From Pomphorhynchus laevis (Eukaryota > Acanthocephala > Palaeacanthocephala > Echinorhynchida > Pomphorhynchidae): a stretch of DNA of 64,000 nucleotides. This document shows, piece by piece, positions 8,739-20,989 of this stretch. The stretch is taken from the NCBI GenBank assembly GCA_012934845.2, contig WNNJ02000935.1, positions 1 through 64,000 on the forward strand. The letters run 5' to 3'. The translations under genes and the position numbers were made by a program. How positions within the stretch are numbered: the stretch's first letter is position 1; each line of letters starts with the position of its first letter. A model generated the notes under the pieces. It did not search any database. It saw only the letters and a list, made by a program, of their open reading frames with translations, and was not told where the DNA came from.

Positions 8739-10740
8739 TTATTTTAACGTGGCAAATGCGTGCCAGCGCACGCTTACACGACCACAACAAAACAAAACTG
8801 TAAATCATGTGTCGAGAAGGTGTGAACTGAGGAGGTGTTTGAATGTGATAAAAAAGGGGGCGCGGCGGACGTCGAGAGGGAGTTGATTCCAGGCGAGTGA
8901 GGCGGTGACGAGGAAGGATCGGAGACCGTAGTTGTTGGAGTAATTGGGAACGTGGAGTAAGAGGGTATGACAGGAACGCAGCGATAGCGAGGTGGGGCGA
9001 GTATCGTCTAAGAAAGGAAGGTTGATGAACGATGGGGAGCTGACAGCGATGAGACGAAAAGTTACAAGAAGACGGAGTTGATGCGGATGTGGATGATGGG
9101 TCAGGAGAGATGAGCAAGATATGTGGATGTGTGGTCGAAGCGCCGGAGACGAAAGAGCACTCGAACGGCGGAGTTGATTATGCGTTGTAGGGATATGATG
9201 ATGAATTTTGGAGAATTGCGAAAAGGCTAAGGACGAGCGGACCAAGAACGGAAGTTGTCGGCGGACGGAGAATTAAGTTAGATGAACGAAGGGTTTAAGG
9301 GAAAGGTGATCATCGAAATGGAAGCCTAAGAAAGTGAGATTGTGGACTATGGGGATGATCGATGAGGCAAAAGATACAGTGGGAGGAGATATGTTAGGTT
9401 GACAGTGGAGAATCCACATTATTTTAGACTTTTCGGGGTTTAGAACGAGATGAAGATTGGAGAGACGTTTGTAGATAGAAGAAAGACAGTTGGAGGCAGA
9501 AAATGCCTGTGCGGGTGCATGCATAATGCCATGCAGAAGAGAGGTTTGAAAAGGAGATAGAGAGAGAAAAGCAGGGGACCTGGGCCTGACCCTTGTGGGA
9601 CCCCGCGAAAGATAGGGATGGGAGGATGTTGAATTAGAACAGACGCGAAAGGAACGGTCGGATAGATATGAGGCAAACCATGCTACGGAGGAGGAAGAAA
9701 AGCCGTAATCATAACGAAGGCGAGAAAGGAGGACGGAGTGGTCGACAATGTCGAAGACGGAGGAGAGAACGAGGGAGATGAGAACACTATATAGAGCCTT
9801 GTATCGAGAAATGAGTAAGTCGTTGTAAACTTTCATGCAGGCGATTTCTCTGGATTGAATTGAGCGGAAAGTGGATGGAAACGGAGGGTACAGATTAGAT
9901 GAAGATATTTAAACGTTGATCTGTATTAAGATAAGGCGCTCTAAGAGATTGGAAAGAGTAGGGAGGAGTAAAATGATGCGATAGCTAGAATGAAGTGAGA
10001 AGTCGAGCGATTGTAGCTTACGATTGTAGCGATTTCCAGTGTGATGGAAAGATACGACTGTGGATGGACGAGTTAAACAAGGTTTGAAAAAAGGGGATAT
10101 CGATGAGCATATGGATTAAAGTATGTGGGTAGGCAAGGGATCGGCAGGTGTGGTTTTGTTGGGCAAGGACATGAGTACAGATGAGACTTCGGAAGGTGAG
10201 ACAGGGAAAAGATAAAAGAGTTCCGGAAGGATTAGATCAGACCGGGCAGAGTGGGATAGGATGGATACCGGGGTGTGAGAGAGCAACGTGGATACTTTAG
10301 TCTGGAGAAATGACGAATAATCATGGGCATTGATGTTGCACGGCGAAGAGGAGCGAGCAAGGATTGAGTTAAAAGTATGCCAGAGAGTCTTAGAGTTTAA
10401 TGAAGTGATGATTTTATGCAGCCAGAAGGAGTTGCATTTGGTACGGAGTAAGTTGAGATGAGACCGGTGTTTATCAAGATAGGTATCACGGAAAGACGGA
10501 GTGATCGAGCGGAAATTACGTCTGAGAGAGCGGTGATATACTCGAAAAGTATGACGGAGTCGACGCTTTGAGAGTAGGCATTGGATGCCAAACCATGGGG
10601 CTCGGTGCAAGCGACGTTGATTGTGAGGCTGTAAGGGCAAGAGAAGATCGATAATGGATGTGAATTCAGTGTCGAAAAGAAAAGCGAGATCGTGAGGAGA
10701 GGAATATGTTATTGTGGGATAGAATATTTAAGATTAGATG
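8739..10740 (-). mobile_element. L2-like LINE, 5'-truncated copy C
   Basis: About 2 kb of ORF2 and 3' UTR lie on the minus strand. From the 5' side: RAPWFGIQCLLSKRRLRHTF (10.6 kb, linker after the endonuclease), PSEVSSVLMSLPNKTTPADP (10.15 kb), the palm segment FDIVDHSVLL (about 9.74 kb) and LNPEKSKIMWILH (9.43 kb). The C-terminal tail follows, with WNQLPLDVRRAP (about 8.9 kb). Several frameshifts are present. The YADD block is missing, apparently by a deletion near 9.53 kb. The 3' stem-loop (8758-8773) is intact, and the tail ends in AAATAAATC plus a T run, not ATT repeats. Copy D shares this tail, so C and D form a different subfamily from A. Confidence 0.85.
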
Positions 10741-13500
10741 TAGATAAAAATACTGGATTTAGGTAAGTTGGAAAATATTCTAAGACAGTAATCAAATCTT
10801 GAGAATAGGAGAAAATAAATAAGAGTTGTTAATAAGGGAAATCTATGGTTGCGGACATTAAGACTAAGAAACTAAATAAAGATTAAGGAATTAACTAAAC
10901 AAATTCGTGGTCAATAAATATAAAGATATATATTTATGAAATATATATTTCGATAAATTGGTGAATATGTGTATTTAACTCGAATAATTTTTATTTAATA
11001 AGCGAACAAATTTATGTTGGACATGTTGCAATGTTGGGTCAAAGAATGGAAGCCAAACCCTTATTATATAGCAGTTCCATCATATGACCTTTATTCCTTA
11101 TTTAGATACATCGACTGATCTTTATTAGTCAATTTATAAAATTTAGTTTAACCTCTTAAGTTTAAAATTTTTGTTTAGTAAAATACATAAAACAGAAGCA
11201 TAATGCACAAAAATAATTCATAATGCATAAAAATTATACACACTGTGTTAGAATATTATAATATAATCAAATTACATTAGAGGAAATACATCATTATAAT
11301 GCATTTGGCTCGCTGCTATGCTGGGTCGAAGAATATAGAGTCGTGCGTTCCAGAAGACGTTCGAGAAGACGTTGTCATGTCGTTGGCGAGCGTAAACAAC
11401 GAATGAACGAATTACAAAGATACTCAGACATATGTTCGTCCTGCCGAGACTGCAGTAAATTCACAATCTTTACAAATGTTCATAAGACCTTGGAAAAACT
11501 GATAGACTGTTTGAACCGCATTCTGCTTGCTCGTGGAAAGTAAGTGACGGTTGTAAATGTGTGGCTTAACGAATACTTATTCCAATGTTTGGATTGATTC
11601 GTCAAACGTTGTACATGTGTTGACTGAATTGTATAAGGATCCGCTGATCAAGTTAATAAGTATAGGCAGCTTCTGTGCATCCGTCACATTCTCTAAGACT
11701 GTAATGAAGGAAAGCATACGCGTTTTCTAGTGACTCCAATCTGCATTTGCGTTGAAGCTATCTGGACTGACACTGAGAATTTCCGGCTTTAGTGGTTTGT
11801 CCATTCGGAAAATGCAATTGTTCAATAAATTGTTATAAACAATGACCAATGAGGCTTTATTGAGCAATCTAAAAAACAGATTAATGTTCGTATTTATCAC
11901 ACATACGATATCCATTTAGAAAAATGAGCCAATCATTTGTTAACTTATCATCCATTATCTGATTTATAACCCATCGTTTTTATTAATTGCTCAATAGATA
12001 CCATGTATTATATTAAAGATTGTAGGTCATCAGGACGAACTGCGATATGTAATCAGCTTTTGCCCATTTATCAAACCAACACAATTTCTCATCACACCAT
12101 TATCGCTAATTATTAACTAGAACTGACATAATGCTGTCACCGCAAAAATATGACATTCTTCCGTCTTCTATACTTCGTCATCCTCTGCACACGATTACTA
12201 TGTTCTTCCGTGGATTTTTTTTAACAAAAACGTGTTGCATAGCAATATTTTCTATACTCGCACATTCAGCACACTCGATGAACAGTAAAATTGTGTTGTT
12301 ATTGCGGCTAACAACAGGATTCCTTCTATGGTTTTTTATGATGCCATGATGTAAGCTGTTATTCTCGTATTTATGTATACGCGAATGTTTGAAGGTGAGA
12401 TTTACTCACGCTGCCGTCAGGATATAAGAATCTACCAAAATAGAAGAAATGGGAAATTGAACTAGAAATAAAACGAACAATCTTTTTAGTATAAAAAATC
12501 TAATATTTGAATATTTTTGATATCCCTTCAAAGATTAAGACTAGGAATTAAAGCATTGCGTCAATGAGTTGATCTGCCCACGGTTTTAGTGGCGTGCTCA
12601 TGACATCAAAGAGATGTTCAATATGGCCAATGGGATTTAAGTCAGTCAATTGTGTGTTATGGAAATTATCAATTAGTCAAAGAATATGCTTGGGTTATAC
12701 GTTTTGTTATACGTTTTGTGCTTCCTTGACAGTATTAAGAACGATAATTTCGTCTGAGTTTGTCGATTGAAATCGTTCAATTTCGGTTTTGATGGCTACC
12801 ACCGAAAGACGATTGCATTCAGGCCCAAAATATCTTTACATAGCTTAAAATCATATTTTATGTTCCCGGTTTTGAACTCTGACAAATCTTGATATTCTTA
12901 TTTATTAATGCATCAACCATTTTGGATCCGTAATGCCTTCCGGGGCCAGAGTCTGCTTATCTACCTGGGAGCCACATTGAGCTCTGCTTGATCCTGATGA
13001 TATGTAGGATACTATCGTAGGCATAAACTGTATATTATGTATTCATGATTTTAATCTTAGGCTATTAAATAGATAATACACTTGACAAATTACAATTGGG
13101 GTTTTAAAATTCAATTCGTCTCGCTGTGATCAAAAAAATAAACTGTTGGATATTTGAATCTATCAATTTATTTTACTCAATCATTTATAATCATCATTTT
13201 ATGAGAAGTATATTATACCCTATCATAAAAAATACGACAAAGTTACAAAATTACAATAATTAATGTACAAATCTATTTGTATTCATTTGAATTCTGATAT
13301 TTAATCATTAATATTTAATCATAAATATCAGAATATTGACATTGACTTTCCAATTATGGAGCAGAAATAATTTAAATAAATTATTAAATAATTATTTTAA
13401 TTTTTAGTTTCTAAATTTAACTTTCTAAAATCTTAAGTATTTATTATTATTTTTTAATTAAATTTTGATTATTGACTATTAACATTTGTGCGAAGAAATA
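10741..13500. other. AT-rich intergenic with two R-repeat pieces
   Basis: I see no convincing gene. R-repeat pieces (the putative Penelope-like 3' end) lie at about 11010-11165 and 11240-11345 on the plus strand, recognisable by ATGTTGGGTC and TATAGCAGTTCC. Frames at 11343-11543 and 12131-12349 look non-coding. A DLNPI...LFDVM reading near 12600 on the minus strand recalls Tc1 transposase but is too short to accept. Confidence 0.5.
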
Positions 13501-13504
13501 AATA

Positions 13505-13570
13505 TGAATTAAATAATAAGGTATTTGCCTGGAAGGTATCTCCAGCCGACTCGAAAAGGATGTCGCATTC
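13505..13570. repeat. Dispersed repeat shared with 60.25 kb
   Basis: AAGGTATTTGCC, then ATCTCCAGCCGACTC, AAAAGGATG and CGCAT, match 60245-60320 in the same orientation with few differences. Its nature is unknown. It is more GC-rich than its surroundings. Confidence 0.6.
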
Positions 13571-13779
13571 CCTCGTTGCACGGCTGCACTGATTCGTTGC
13601 ATGAGCCAGCTGAATGTGCGTTTATCACCGGTTGTCTATCCCAACCTTAAACCAAGCTACCTCAAAAACGCAGGTGCGCTGGTACCTACCGCAGATGCTG
13701 TATAATATTATATAGCAGACTATATAGTGGACCGACCGCTGTATAATATCGTATGCAATATCGTATGTACGTGCTATTC

Positions 13780-15270
13780 TTTATTTTAAATACTAAATAT
13801 ATTATATATTTATTATAATTTTTATATATTGATTATTTTATTAATCCATTTTTTACTTTGTTTTATTTTATATAATAATATTTTTAATTTGTACACAGTA
13901 ACTTATTTTTATTTTAAATTTTCAGTAATTTATTTTTTATTTTACGTTTACTCAGTTAGCTGATCTAATTCATTTTCATATCATAAATACGTAATTAACA
14001 GTATTTGGCCCGCTGCTATGTTATGTCAAGGAATAATGGTCGAAAGCTGATAATTTTTTATTATAAATAGTATCTTATATTTTTGTCAATTCATAAAAAT
14101 TGACTTTTATTTTAAATTTCAAGTTTAAATTATAATTTGATATAAAATAAATTTAATGATAATTATTATTAATAATAATTATTTTAATTTAATATTATTT
14201 TATAACAATTATTTATTGTTTATAATTAATTACTTGATAATTAATTTATTGTTTAATTATTTTAGTTTTAAATGTTAATTTTTTCAACTAGTTGTTGTTA
14301 GGCATAAAATAGAAAAAAAAATAATAAAATATAATAATAACTAATAAACATAATAGATCCTTCTGATGACATATATTCCTTATTCTTATGCATCGACTGT
14401 TATCTGTATTAGTCAATTCATAAATTTGACTTTTATTTTAAATTTCAATTTTTTATTTTAAGTTGATATAAGTTAAAATATCTTATAACAATAATTTATC
14501 TTATAACAATAATTTATAATTATTTATTATCTAATTATTAAATTTTGATTTATTGATTTATCATTATTATTTATTTATTAAATTTTGTAATTATATTAAA
14601 TACGTAGACACAGTTAGCTGATTTTACTTGCATCTAATTCTAATACAAAAGCATAAGTACATAAGCATTTTTCGCTTAAGAGTTTAAATTTACCTTTAAT
14701 AATATTTTGTTGATTTTTATATTTAACTATTTTCTATTTGATTGTATTTTTATAGTAACTGAGTTTAAAATATTTATATATTAAATTATTTAGATGTATT
14801 AGTCAATTCATAAATTTGACTTTTATTTTAAATTTCAATTATTACTTCAACTTGATAACAATTATATTTTATTATTTATTTAATTCTTTAATTATTTTTA
14901 ATTTACAAATAATAGTATATACGTAGACTCAGTTAGCTGATCTAATTATTTTTTAAAAATAATAAGCTTTAAGAGTATACATGTATATCTTTTAAAATTG
15001 TCTTAGGAGAGAATGTAATCATTAGTTGACTCTTTCTCCCAGTAAAATAAGAAAAATATTATTATTTTTGAATTTTCACCAATGCGATTGGCATCTTTAG
15101 CAAACAATAAAGTGTTTGCTGAAGAAAACGGTGTTTTCACTCTATCGTTAGAAAACAGTGTTTTCGGAAGAGGCCAACCGCATTGGCAAAAATTCAAAAA
15201 TAATATAACCAAGACAAAAATAATGTTTTTTTTGAATAAAGAACTACGTAGACTCAGTTAACTGATCTAA
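13780..15270 (+). repeat. Cluster of R repeats (Penelope-like 3' ends)
   Basis: At least four nested or tandem R pieces share the 3' end ACTCAGTTAGCTGATC (near 13954, 14605, 14928 and, as GTTAACTGATC, 15250). They also share the upstream block of AATTCATAAAAATTGAC followed by TTTTATTTTAAATTTCAA. A core with CGCTGCTATG is at about 14010. They are on the plus strand and AT-rich. A foldback element (15061-15204) sits between the last two. From the junctions at 36.6 and 60.7 kb I infer that these are solo 3' parts of the Naiad-like element. Confidence 0.65.
15061..15204. mobile_element. Small foldback element with 32-bp inverted ends
   Basis: The arms at 15061-15092 and 15173-15204 are reverse complements with few mismatches (ATTTTTGAATTTT then CCAATGCG). 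The inside carries further small hairpins: AGCAAAC with GTTTGCT, and GAAAAC with GTTTTC. No coding capacity is present. The size and form suit a MITE or foldback element. I cannot define a target-site duplication. Confidence 0.65.
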
Positions 15271-15522
15271 TTATTATTTATAAAAAATAATAAATGTTTT
15301 AAATATACAGACTATATCTTTTAAAATTGCGTATATTCTATCTAAATTATATTACAATATTTATACAACTTTATAATAAATAAATAAACATAAATGTGTT
15401 GCTTTGTGATTATGCAGAATGATTATGCTTTTTATATTTTCGCATTCGTAATGCTTGATTTGTTGTATTTTTGCCTAGCATTAACATGTCCTGCATGTTT
15501 CCCGAGCAAAACACTTCGTCTC

Positions 15523-15683
15523 GTTTGCACACACTTTGATTTTGCATAAGAACTCGAAGAACGCGTTTCTTTTGCAAATACTAATGCAAAACACTTCGCT
15601 TTGCATTACAATTCTGTTTGCATTAGCATTTGCAAAAGCGACGCGTTCTTCGAGTTCTTATGCAAAATCAAAGTGTTTGCAAA
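15523..15683. mobile_element. Foldback element with about 67-bp arms
   Basis: The left arm is at 15523-15591 and the right arm at 15615-15682. They pair almost perfectly, including TTGCATAAGAACTCGAAGAA and its complement. The loop is about 24 nt. Both arms are rich in TTTGCA/TGCAAA words. A 65-codon or longer reading through the element is an artefact of the palindrome. Confidence 0.8.
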
Positions 15684-15740
15684 AAAATACTGTATATGTA
15701 AATGACGAATTCAGATATGCAAAAAAGACCATATCTGCAA

Positions 15741-15960
15741 ATTACGATTTGCAAGGAATTTCAATGCACCTCCAGAGCAGTCCTACTCATGCAAAATACA
15801 AATAATGACTAACTGTTTATCGCAGTTAACTAAATGTTGACTGCCACTCGAATAGTTGATAATGAACCATTATTGACGAATAATTATTGGAGCTGGATCA
15901 AAGGAAAGAAATTATTATCGATATTTTGCTAACTACTGTTAGCATCTTCAGAAAATTACA
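15741..15960. repeat. Dispersed repeat ending in a GAAGA-stem-GAAA motif
   Basis: The part 15741-15910 is repeated almost exactly at 17940-18113 inside the Y-family LINE. The conserved end includes TTGGAGCTGGATCAAAGGAA, also present in the foldbacks at 35.8 and 38.8 kb. On the minus strand at 15923-15954 a CTGAAGA box is followed by GCTAAC-loop-GTTAGC and then AAAA. This copy therefore has one arm of what elsewhere is a full inverted-repeat element. Confidence 0.75.
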
Positions 15961-16237
15961 ATTTGCCACTTAATTTGTTTATTTAATTCAATAATTTATA
16001 CAAGTTTGAATCGAAACGTTAATTTCACAAATGAAATTAATATTAGTGAAATATGTTCTATAGTTTTAATATTATAAACATGAATATTTTTATATTATAC
16101 AAACTATTTTTTTCTTTAAAATATTATTTACAATTTCATTTATAAATAAAATAAAAGTCAATTTCTATAAATGCCGTGCTGTCTTGATAACTTCATGCCG
16201 GGCAGAAGTAGATACGGAAATATCACGCGACTACCCA

Positions 16238-18540
16238 TCACGGAAGCAGCATTGACGACCCTCCTCCGCTCATGCTATCAATTATGCATGCTGCATTTTT
16301 CCGCTGAACGACTACGCTGATCCGTTGGAACAGGAAAGTACGGGCTCGGGGTTCGGAAGTTGCGCGGATTAATCGTGTGCCGAGTTCATGAAGGAACGTA
16401 AGAGACACTGGCCCGATCGCTCCTGTGCTTTCAACTGCCACTGGTATGAAAATATATTGGCAGCTGTTAATGTTAGCAAATTTGTGCACTTTCTTAGTTT
16501 CGGCGTTATTTGCCACACTAGCCACGCTATATACAGAACTGCTAAGGTTGCTGGGTGCTGTGGTATCCACACAAGTGAAATCCCACAGTAGCAGTCTACC
16601 TGACTACTAGGGAATCAGAGTTCCACTGTCAGGTCGTCTGCCTTTAACCTTGCAGACTCCAAGGGCTCCAAACGCGAAGGGAAGCCAGTAATCGTTTATG
16701 TCTTTAGTAGAATTTTAGAGTTGGCATGACGGGAGTGGCGAGACTTTGATCGGCAACAGTCCAGCCCGTAAGTCCACACGTTATCAACTTCCTTTCCGCA
16801 GATGCACCGATAAGGAGCACAACTGGATTCCCAATCGGATTGCGACGACTACTGTGATGCTAGCGTCATCCAGGCGAGTGTCTATTGAGCTAACGGAGAT
16901 GGCGTTTAAGAAATCACCAGCGTGAGCGCTACTCACTGCTAGTAGCCTGGGCGGGCCTCGATAGTGGTCGCTGAGTTCATAAGATCCGCTTGTTTGACCG
17001 AATAAATAGGATCTGTCCAATGTTTCTGATGTTCTTTAACCACTGGACACTCCAACCCGGTAAACGGGGACCACTTACGAGCTGCATCGGCGAAGTCTTC
17101 ACTTGCCCCCAAAATCACAGTCTGATAATCTGATAAAGCCGAAATGGACATGTCCGTGCATGTTGAGATGCCCAATCCGCCAATCTTAACCGGTAGAGAA
17201 GACTGGAGCCATGCAGAATAGTATACAGGCAAGTTGAGGATGTCCATTAGAGTCTCGCGAAGCACTATGTCGTACTGACCGGAGTAGATAATTTAATCGT
17301 GGAATGTTAAATGCGTTTCGTAGCAGGAAAATAGCTTCGTGTCTGGACACTTTCAGCAGTGAGAGCGGTGCTGTTGGAGCTTATGAATGGATTCTTCCAA
17401 AGCAGAATAAACAGAGTTTACATCTCCAATCGGGACGTTCAAGAGAGTATCACTGATTGGAGCGACTACCCCGGCGTCCGGTAACATACATGAAACCCTC
17501 TGAATCAGGAGGATACCAATAAACGCTGCGGAGTTATTGATAAAATCGATGCCGGCGATAAGAAGATCAACTTTGCCATCGAGAGTGCAGTCGTCGAGGT
17601 ACCAAATGGACAAAGGGATTTTTGTGAACTTCGCCATGTCGTCCACTCCCAACTCGAATAACGCTGGTCCAAGGGGATCGCCCTGCTGTATGCCGACTGA
17701 TGAGTCGACCACATTTTTGCTAACGTACATGTTGCTTGGTTCCAGGTAGCATTCGTTGACGAAAGACGATAAACTTGGTAGACTTTGATTGATACATCTC
17801 AACATGAAACTGCGATCGACACTATTAAAAGCATTATGAAAATCCAGCTTTACAATTGCCGTATCCTTGTGTAAACAAGATTTCAAGTAGGACCTCCCGG
17901 CGTAACTTCAGCTTCGGATCCCCTTGTGACGCCAACTACTATTACGATTTGCAAGGAATTTCAATGCACCTCCAGAAGCAGTCCTACTCATGCAAAATAC
18001 AAATAATGACTAACTGTTTATCGCAGTTAACTAAATGTTGACTGCCACTCGAATAGTTGATAATGATCCATTATTGACGAATAATTATTGGAGCTGGATC
18101 AAAGGAAAGAAATTAATGAGGAAGGAAAATATTCCGGAGCATGTCACGAGCGTACTGACTGGCTAGTTTTGCGATCAGGCTGCGCAACTTACAACCTATG
18201 GCGATTATTCGAACACCTCCACACTTCTTTCGGAAGGCTAACAATCGAGCACCGAAGAAAATGGAACGAATTGCGGGGTGAACTATTCCGGATAGAATAG
18301 TGTCCAAGAAAGACACTAAAGACGCTATCAGGCGACCGCCAGCTGCGCTGCTTGAGGCTCCAATAAGGTCCAATAAGTGCAGAGGGCAGAGCTCGTCGAC
18401 ACCGCCCACAGAAGCTCTCGAAAAAGAACGAATGAACCACAAGACCCCCTTAGATGTCACTACCAACTGGTTTGTCGAAATTTGGGACATTTTCTCTTTG
18501 CATGACAGTAAGTATGTTCTGGGAACGTATGCATACACAT
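16238..18540 (-). mobile_element. Y-family LINE-like element, RT plus C-terminal nuclease-like domain
   Basis: This is one minus-strand element, decayed but in order. 18538-18113: FFGARLLAFRKKCGGVRII, which precedes the palm. 17886-17353: reverse transcriptase with IVKLDFHNAFNSVDRS, GIQQGDPLGPALF and WYLDD. 17265-16939: ...SAWLQSSLPVKIGGLGIST. 17020-16600: DTRLDDASI, then GLDCCRS, SRHSRH, EPLG and RRPDS-TLIP. 16570-16238: FIPVAVESTGAIGP, ELGTRL and a QRISVVVQRKNAA end. The Cys/His block followed by K/RRPD...T and, in the sister copy, WDFTC suggests a PD-(D/E)XK-like endonuclease behind a zinc motif, as in RLE-type non-LTR elements. No apurinic-type endonuclease is seen. Several frameshifts are present, and one 174-bp insertion lies at 17940-18113. 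Confidence 0.75.
17940..18113. mobile_element. 174-bp repeat inserted in the Y-family ORF
   Basis: The stretch begins ATTACGATTTGCAAGGAATT and ends AAGGAAAGAAATT. It matches 15741-15910 almost base for base. Y-family coding sequence resumes on both sides (LRNIFLPH upstream, the QLGVTRGS region downstream, minus strand), so it is an insertion. I see no clear target-site duplication. The stem-loop half found at 15.9 kb is missing. Confidence 0.7.
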
Positions 18541-18559
18541 TAATGTTCCTTGCAAATGA

Positions 18560-19215
18560 TTATTAGCAGAGACGTAATTACTAAAAATTCTAAATTTTCA
18601 TTTACAAGAATTTATTAGCCATGAATATTCAACCAATGTTCATTCTTTGTTTTTACCCCGTTGCACATTGAAGGTTGTCGTTTCAACGACCTCTACCATG
18701 ATTCGATCTTATGAGTGTGTGATCCTAAAAATCCTAGTGCATTAAATGATCCTATAAACGTTTGTATGCCGAATAGTGAATGGCAAAATTGGATCCTTGT
18801 CCGAGTTTAGTATAACCCGTCCAACAATCGATGTGGATGGTGCTTCCTTCATATTTAAAACTATGATTGATGCAACTGAACACAATTGCTATTGAAACTT
18901 ACAACGCATAGAATAAAATATGTAAACTGATCTAATTCTTATTGGTACCATAATCACATTTTTTGTTAGGGCATGTGTGATTGATAATTCAATTTTCACT
19001 GCACGACCGCGCTCATATTATCGTTGCCCTTCGTCTCGTTCATTTTTCGACTATTTTGTTATCGTCGATCTGTGTCAGTTCCACATTAAGTAAAATTAAA
19101 TCGAGTATCAATTCATGACATTACTTATGTCCGTCGACAATTGTGTATTTCGACTTAAAAATGTGATCTGTGTATTTCAAAAAGCGGGATCAAGGGTGAT
19201 TCATGCCATGTGCCA
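18560..19215. other. Intergenic, nothing recognised
   Basis: No coding frame, repeat family or structural motif that I can support lies in this stretch. Confidence 0.4.
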
Positions 19216-19221
19216 AGAATA

Positions 19222-20165
19222 GAAATCAGATAAGCTAACTGAGTATACGTAGATTATAAATTTTAAAAAATGCTTAATAAAATTCAAATAATTAAATAGT
19301 AAATAATAAATAATTGTTATATAATATTTTATTATATAATAAAATGTTATATAATATATATTTATTTGATTGCGACATTTGATTATCTGGTGTATCATAT
19401 TATAATACATAGTATCAAATTAGCTAATTGAGTTTAAGCATTTTATATTATTTATAAATTAAAAATAATGCTAAATAAAATTCAAATAATTAAATAATAA
19501 ATAATAAAATAAATAATTAATATTGTTATTGGATTTTATATAATTTATATCAAGTTAAAATTTAAAATTGAAATTGTAAATAAAAGTAAATTTTGATGAT
19601 TTGACTAATAAATGCGTCAGAATATGGATTACAGGTCATAGTGAGGAACTGCTATGTAATCAGGTTTCGACAACTATCCTCGACAAACATAGCAAATAGG
19701 CAAATTAATATTTATATCAAATTAAAATTTATAATTGAAATTTAAAATAAAAGTCAATTTTTGTGATTTAACTAATAAATGACAGACGTTGTATCAGAAT
19801 AAGGATTTATCAGAATAAGGATTTATCAGAATAAAGAACTGATATGCTATCAGATAAAAAATTAGAGGCCATCATAATGAACTGTTATGTAATCAGATTT
19901 CGGCCTCACTTCCTCGGTTTAACATAGCAGCAATAATTCACAAGCAAACAAATATAGCAGCGGTTTGTTTTTATTAATGGCTCGAAATCGTATTTTTGAA
20001 TTTTGCAGATCGTATTTTAAAATTGCTGATCGTTTAACTACTTCGTACACCAGTTATCACATCAGTTAACTGAGTTTACGTATTTTATATTATTTGTAAA
20101 TAAAAAATAATGTAAAATAAAATTCAAATAAATAATTGTAATATAAGATTTTATACAATTTATGT
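19222..20165 (-). repeat. Cluster of R repeats on the minus strand
   Basis: Three or four R pieces lie here in reverse orientation. The ends GCTAACTGAGTATACG (19230), AGCTAATTGAGTTTAA (19414) and GTTAACTGAGTTTACG (20064) are visible. Core segments with AACTGCTATGTAATCAGG (19645) and GAACTGTTATGTAATCAG (19875) are also present. A short stretch near 19800-19835 is a tandem triplication of about 15 bp (GGATTTATCAGAATAA units). There is no coding sequence. Confidence 0.65.
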
Positions 20166-20243
20166 CGACTTTCAAGGGATCTGAAGCTCGTAAGGAAGGA
20201 TCACATTGAATAAAAAAAAAACAGAAAAAACGAAAAAACAACA

Positions 20244-20830
20244 TCAAGAGTTCACGAGGTCAAGCTTTAGGCGTTCTTTGAATTGCACAGCAGAAGAGCT
20301 GTTGATTACACCAGGTGATAATCCATTCCATCGTTTACAGACGCGATCCATCACTGTCGTACAATTTGTTCGATGCTTTGAGCGATGCTTCAAACATAGC
20401 TCGTGTTCACGTAACATTGATGATTCACGAAGACAGAACAGCTGCTTACACGGATGGTTAGGAACGCGCAGCGACATCCACACTAGTGTAAGATCTGCAA
20501 TCAACAGATCGCATTCAATAGATCTTATACCCAACGTCTTTAGTCTAACTGGATAAGGAATGGAGCGAGTTGCCGGAGCCAAGTGCTTGGATCTTCTCAA
20601 AATGTTGTCAAATTCACTCAATTTTGATTTCAGTTGAGGGTGTGTCGCGTGAGATGCATAAAGCATATGTGATTTTAAGAGACTCGAATATACAATGCGT
20701 AAAGCCTTTGGCTCAAGTTGTCCAACGTTTCGATGAAGAAATCCTAAAATTCTACGGCATTTTGCAATAATCGCAGAAGAATGAAGACGAGATTTAAAAT
20801 TGGAGGAGATAACAAAACCTAGATCAGTAA
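20244..20830 (-). pseudogene. CR1-like ORF2 C-terminal tail
   Basis: The tail reads CRRILGFLHRNV, SLLKSHMLYASHA, RLKTLGIRSIECDLLIADL, LREHELCLKHRSKHRTNCTT and CKRWNGLSPGVINSSSAVQF. It is the conserved post-thumb region of CR1-type ORF2 proteins. One frame break is near 20650. Confidence 0.8.
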
Positions 20831-20989
20831 AGTGATTTACTGATTCGATAACTGTTAAGCTGAATTGATAAGAAGGGGAAGGTAATCGGGATTGATCAAT
20901 TCTTCATATGTCGACATTTACTAACATTGATTACTAAGCCGTGTGATGAACACCAACTACTAACTTTATCCAAATCTGATTGTAGTAGG

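Noticed and set aside
12540-12665. Tc1-type transposase fragment (DLNPI...LFDVM on the minus strand)
   Set aside because: Only about 15 residues agree, the upstream blocks are absent, and no terminal repeats are visible.
15536-15805. 89-codon open frame on the plus strand
   Set aside because: It runs through a palindromic foldback and into a non-coding repeat, so the composition explains the open frame.
16388-16610. Two plus-strand open frames of 61-67 codons
   Set aside because: They are antisense to the conserved Y-family C-terminus.
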